Shown here piece by piece: positions 60,823-64,000 of a stretch of DNA of 64,000 nt. Below the pieces are notes generated by a model, which saw only the letters and a list, made by a program, of their open reading frames with translations, was not told the origin of the DNA and ran no database searches. Positions within the stretch are counted from its first letter, which is position 1. Every line of letters begins with the position of its first letter. The stretch comes from Sitta carolinensis (lineage: Eukaryota; Chordata; Aves; Passeriformes; Sittidae): positions 36,179,870-36,243,869 of the forward strand of contig JAVUNC010000006.1 in NCBI GenBank assembly GCA_032173965.1, given 5' to 3'. The position numbers and the translations under genes were made by a program.

Positions 60823-63800
60823 TCTTTTCAGCGATCACACACTTTTAGTTCCAATTCAAAAGCTGATTACTTTAAATATTGACATGTTTTTAATGTAATG
60901 CTTATTTTATACCTGTTAAAGTCCACTGAAATCTGTAGCATTCTTAATTTATGATGGCATAGACAACTTTAAAACCAATAAAAATCTTAAATTCTCCTCA
61001 GGTCTGAGCTTTGTTGGTTATTTTTTGGTGTTTTTTTTTTTTTTCTATTAGTTGACTTTCAGTTATGCAGTTTTAATTTTGCGTTTCATTTAAGGAGTTT
61101 GAAACTTTGGTAAAAATGTACAAAAGACTAGCAGCTACTGAGTATTCAATACAAAAATGTCCCAGTATGTCTAGAAAATAAATTACATCAGACCTTACAA
61201 GAGAAAAGTTCAGTATGTCTTTAGCCAACCAAAATATCAGTTGATAATTATTTGAGGATCTTTTTCTAAAGGAAATTAAAAAACAAATAGAATAGATTTT
61301 TAATGGATACTTCCTGGGAAAGTCAGGCTGTGTTTAATAACCTTCATTATTTTGCACATATGATGACCAGAGGACGATTAAGTTTGCTACAACTGTTGCT
61401 TTATCTACTTCCTAAATTGTTGTAGGTGATGGGAAACCAAAGTACTATTGACAGACTGCTGTCACTTTATGAATCACTTTTTATTTTAAGAAAGCCTGAC
61501 AATAAGTGGCAAGGCATGAAAACTGAAGCCTAGCAGTACCCTTGGTAAAGTAGGCAGAAGAGCTTTCAATCTGTGTATTGGGCACTTCAATACTGCACAT
61601 AAAATTTCTTGATTTTTTTTTTCCCCCCTAAATGTTATAATTATAAATGGCAATCAAAAGGGGACACCCACTGTGACCGCTTAGATTCTCATATTGGTTT
61701 TGATGACTCTGGTGAGCTCAGTGATCATGGGACATTACCTGCTACAGATGTAAAAAGTCTGAAATCCTTCCTGTTGGGGTTGTGACATGGAATAGACAAA
61801 GACCTTTCTTGAGAACTGGTCTCCAGGATTATTTATTTTAAATGAGGTTGAAAATTCTTAATTCAAGGAGTGAGTATTCCTACTCTCTTTTATAGGCTTG
61901 TTTTTTTTGGATGCGGAGAGGGTTTGAAAGTTGTATGAATCATTGCTATAAATCTATTGTTCTTGGCTACAGCACCACGGAATGATTTTCATTTATGTAC
62001 TGGTTAATTAATAAATATTTATTCCATAAAACTGAATTAAAGGTTACACTGAAGTTTATACTATATTCTGCTTTGAAGCATATGAAATAGAGATCATGTC
62101 TGAGAGATGCACTTTTAATGATACAGTATATTAGAATTCATTATTCTCTTTAAGATGTGTGTTTTGTTATGCATACAGAGAAATGCATACATGGGTACAT
62201 CAGACACTGTCAAATGAAAGAAAAATAAATTACTTTGTTGTCAGTGCAAAATCCCCTATCCTTATCTCTATGCTTTGCATGGCCAACAGTGTTGAATTAT
62301 TACCTCTCCTGTAGACATAAAAGGCTTGATCCACACAGAATACGTGCTGATTATAAAAAATGGCAGCATTTCTCTGGACCTACTGCATCCCAACAATGAT
62401 GTGTCTGATGGTGTCATCAGACACAGTAAAGTCAACACCACAGGAAGCTCATTAAAGTGATGCATGGACTATAGGATTGCTTAAAAGGTTGAGAACTTTG
62501 ATCTAGAGAATCTATGTCAGATTTCAGTACAATCAGTGTCTATATGTTCTTTTATAGAAAGTGTAATTAGGGTTATGCAAACAATGTTTAGATATAGCAA
62601 GTTCTTTGAAATAGCCTTCCTCTTTTTGTTTCCAACAAGTAAGAAACTACTTTCAATTAGTTACTATTAGTAATAGTAAGCAACAATTACCAGATATGAA
62701 CCTATTTCTCTCAAAAAACCCTCAAAAGTAGAAAATTGATTTAAAAAAAAAATTAACAGTGTTAGCTTACTAGATATAATTAATTTGTTCATTTTACATT
62801 TTACAGCATCAGTAGGTTAGTGATATATGACAAGCAAAAGTGTTTCTAGGTCTGAATGTACGTGTGATATTTTTTCTATATTGAGAAAAAAACAGTGAAT
62901 GCAAAAACAACTCAGTGCAAAATAGCTGAAAACCCACAGAACTGCAGTTACCAGTTATCTGACTCTTCTGCATTGGCAGATTTAAATATTAGCAGAACAT
63001 GCAATATTGTCCTTCTTAATGGGACATTATCAAGTTTTGCATATAAGTGTATATATGTGTATTTTCCCTTAGTTTTAAACGTTTCTTATGCACTTTTTCT
63101 TTGTCAGAACAGATTCTCTCCACTGGGCAAATGGAATTATTTCATTCTCAGTACAAGACAACTTGACCTGTTGAAAATAAAACTAGCTTTGCTGCTTTAT
63201 TCCAAACCCACAGTGATTGAACTGTTGACTCTATTGAGTTCTATGGGTCCAATTAAGTCCGTCATGTGGTTAGGGAGAAAATAATGTATATTCAGCTAAT
63301 AAAGGTCCCCTGTTATATAAAAAAACATACCAAAAAAAGAGCAAGTTTTTGTTGGTGACATTTATGTGTAAAGCATATGTGTCTGTAACTTAGTCCTCAG
63401 AGGAGGTTCCCTCCAGGCTTCCCATGTATGAGGTGGGATACACTGCACCAGCTTCACAGCCAGCTCAGTGTGCTTTGGTACAGCATTGGAATCTGCAGGG
63501 TAGGCTATCTCTCTGAATCAAAACATGCTTCCTAATGGAGCAGCAGTCTCATGGAGGCCAGGTGGGGATGATGACAAAAAGAAGGGGTTTGGAGAAGGAG
63601 ACAAGAATTCTATCTAAGAATATGGGTCTGGCATAAGTCCTGTAGATTGTTGAAGAGGTTTATAAATTTAGCCAGCAACTAAGCACAGAGTTTTCAGGTA
63701 GTCACTATCCAACACGTAAATCAGGAAAGAGTGGCTTTCTGTTCTGCTGTCATTTGTGAGGGGAAGGAAAAGGTAAGCATTCAGTTATTTCTCTTCATCC

Positions 63801-64000
63801 ATTCTAATTGGCCACATTTAGGTAGTTTCAATCTTTGTACACTGATTAGCATTGCTTAAAGGAGAACGGAGAAGGGACAATAATCTCAGAAATTATTAGG
63901 GAGTAGCATCTGATTTTGGTGCATACTGCTACCCATCATTTTTACTAGCACCAGAACAAGGAAAATTCCAGAACCTAAAACATAAAAAAACAAACAAAAA
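60823..64000. other. Unassigned AT-rich sequence, right edge
   Basis: No recognised gene or element. A 129-codon plus frame (62895-63284) has no recognisable domain or initiation context that would raise it above chance. A GC-richer patch at about 63395-63600 carries no identifiable feature. The window ends in an A-rich run. Confidence 0.5.

Noticed and set aside
60605..60838. FIHS-repeat minus-strand frame
   Set aside because: Direct translation of the TGAA microsatellite.
62895..63284. 129-codon open frame as a gene
   Set aside because: No domain recognised, no splice or promoter context, and the translation looks like random AT-rich sequence.

Overview
The window looks like 64 kb of non-coding DNA from a bird, probably a songbird. 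It is AT-rich and has no open reading frame that I can defend as a protein-coding gene. The recognisable interspersed repeats are CR1 LINE fragments with typical avian 3' ends and solo LTRs of endogenous retroviruses. There are no SINEs of mammalian type, no bacterial gene structure, and no tRNA, rRNA or CRISPR. It could be intergenic or lie inside a very long intron; the sequence does not decide this.

Layout. 1-8.4 kb is the most repeat-rich part. It holds a weak candidate exon (708-812), a poly(A) tract followed by an inverted CR1 scrap (about 1584-1740), a GC-richer block that reads as a minus-strand LTR (about 2078-2631), a 1.7-kb internally deleted plus-strand CR1 (about 4766-6487), an (AT)n microsatellite (6687-6729), and a solo LTR with a 5-bp target-site duplication (8105-8420). 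From 8.4 to 41.5 kb the sequence is mostly unique and AT-rich. It contains a good CTCF core motif (15401-15415), a perfect 39-bp tandem duplication (15703-15780), a 27-bp palindrome (16649-16675), stretches that resemble conserved non-coding elements (about 18350-18640 and 32780-33230), a minus-strand CR1 tail (26644-26925), and two tiny splice-bounded segments that could be microexons. A second CR1, from a different subfamily, lies at 41535-42165, and a perfect 23-bp-arm hairpin at 47095-47146.

The most striking object is at 48452-50365, about 1.9 kb with LTR-like ends on the minus strand. It contains a 14-copy 36-39-bp minisatellite (49461-49987) next to a strongly CpG- and GC-rich patch (about 49983-50268), with an inverted pair of CCAAT boxes (50298-50308) upstream in element orientation and a poly(A) signal near the other end (48528-48533). 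This is the only CpG-island-like stretch in the window and it accounts for the longest open frames, which are by-products of a stop-free repeat. A compact 292-bp solo LTR with a perfect 6-bp target-site duplication lies at 57990-58281, and a tetranucleotide microsatellite at 60748-60822.

No set of genes works together here. What the window records is transposition history plus possible regulatory DNA. I did not find a convincing new biological system; the minisatellite/CpG LTR is the best candidate for follow-up.
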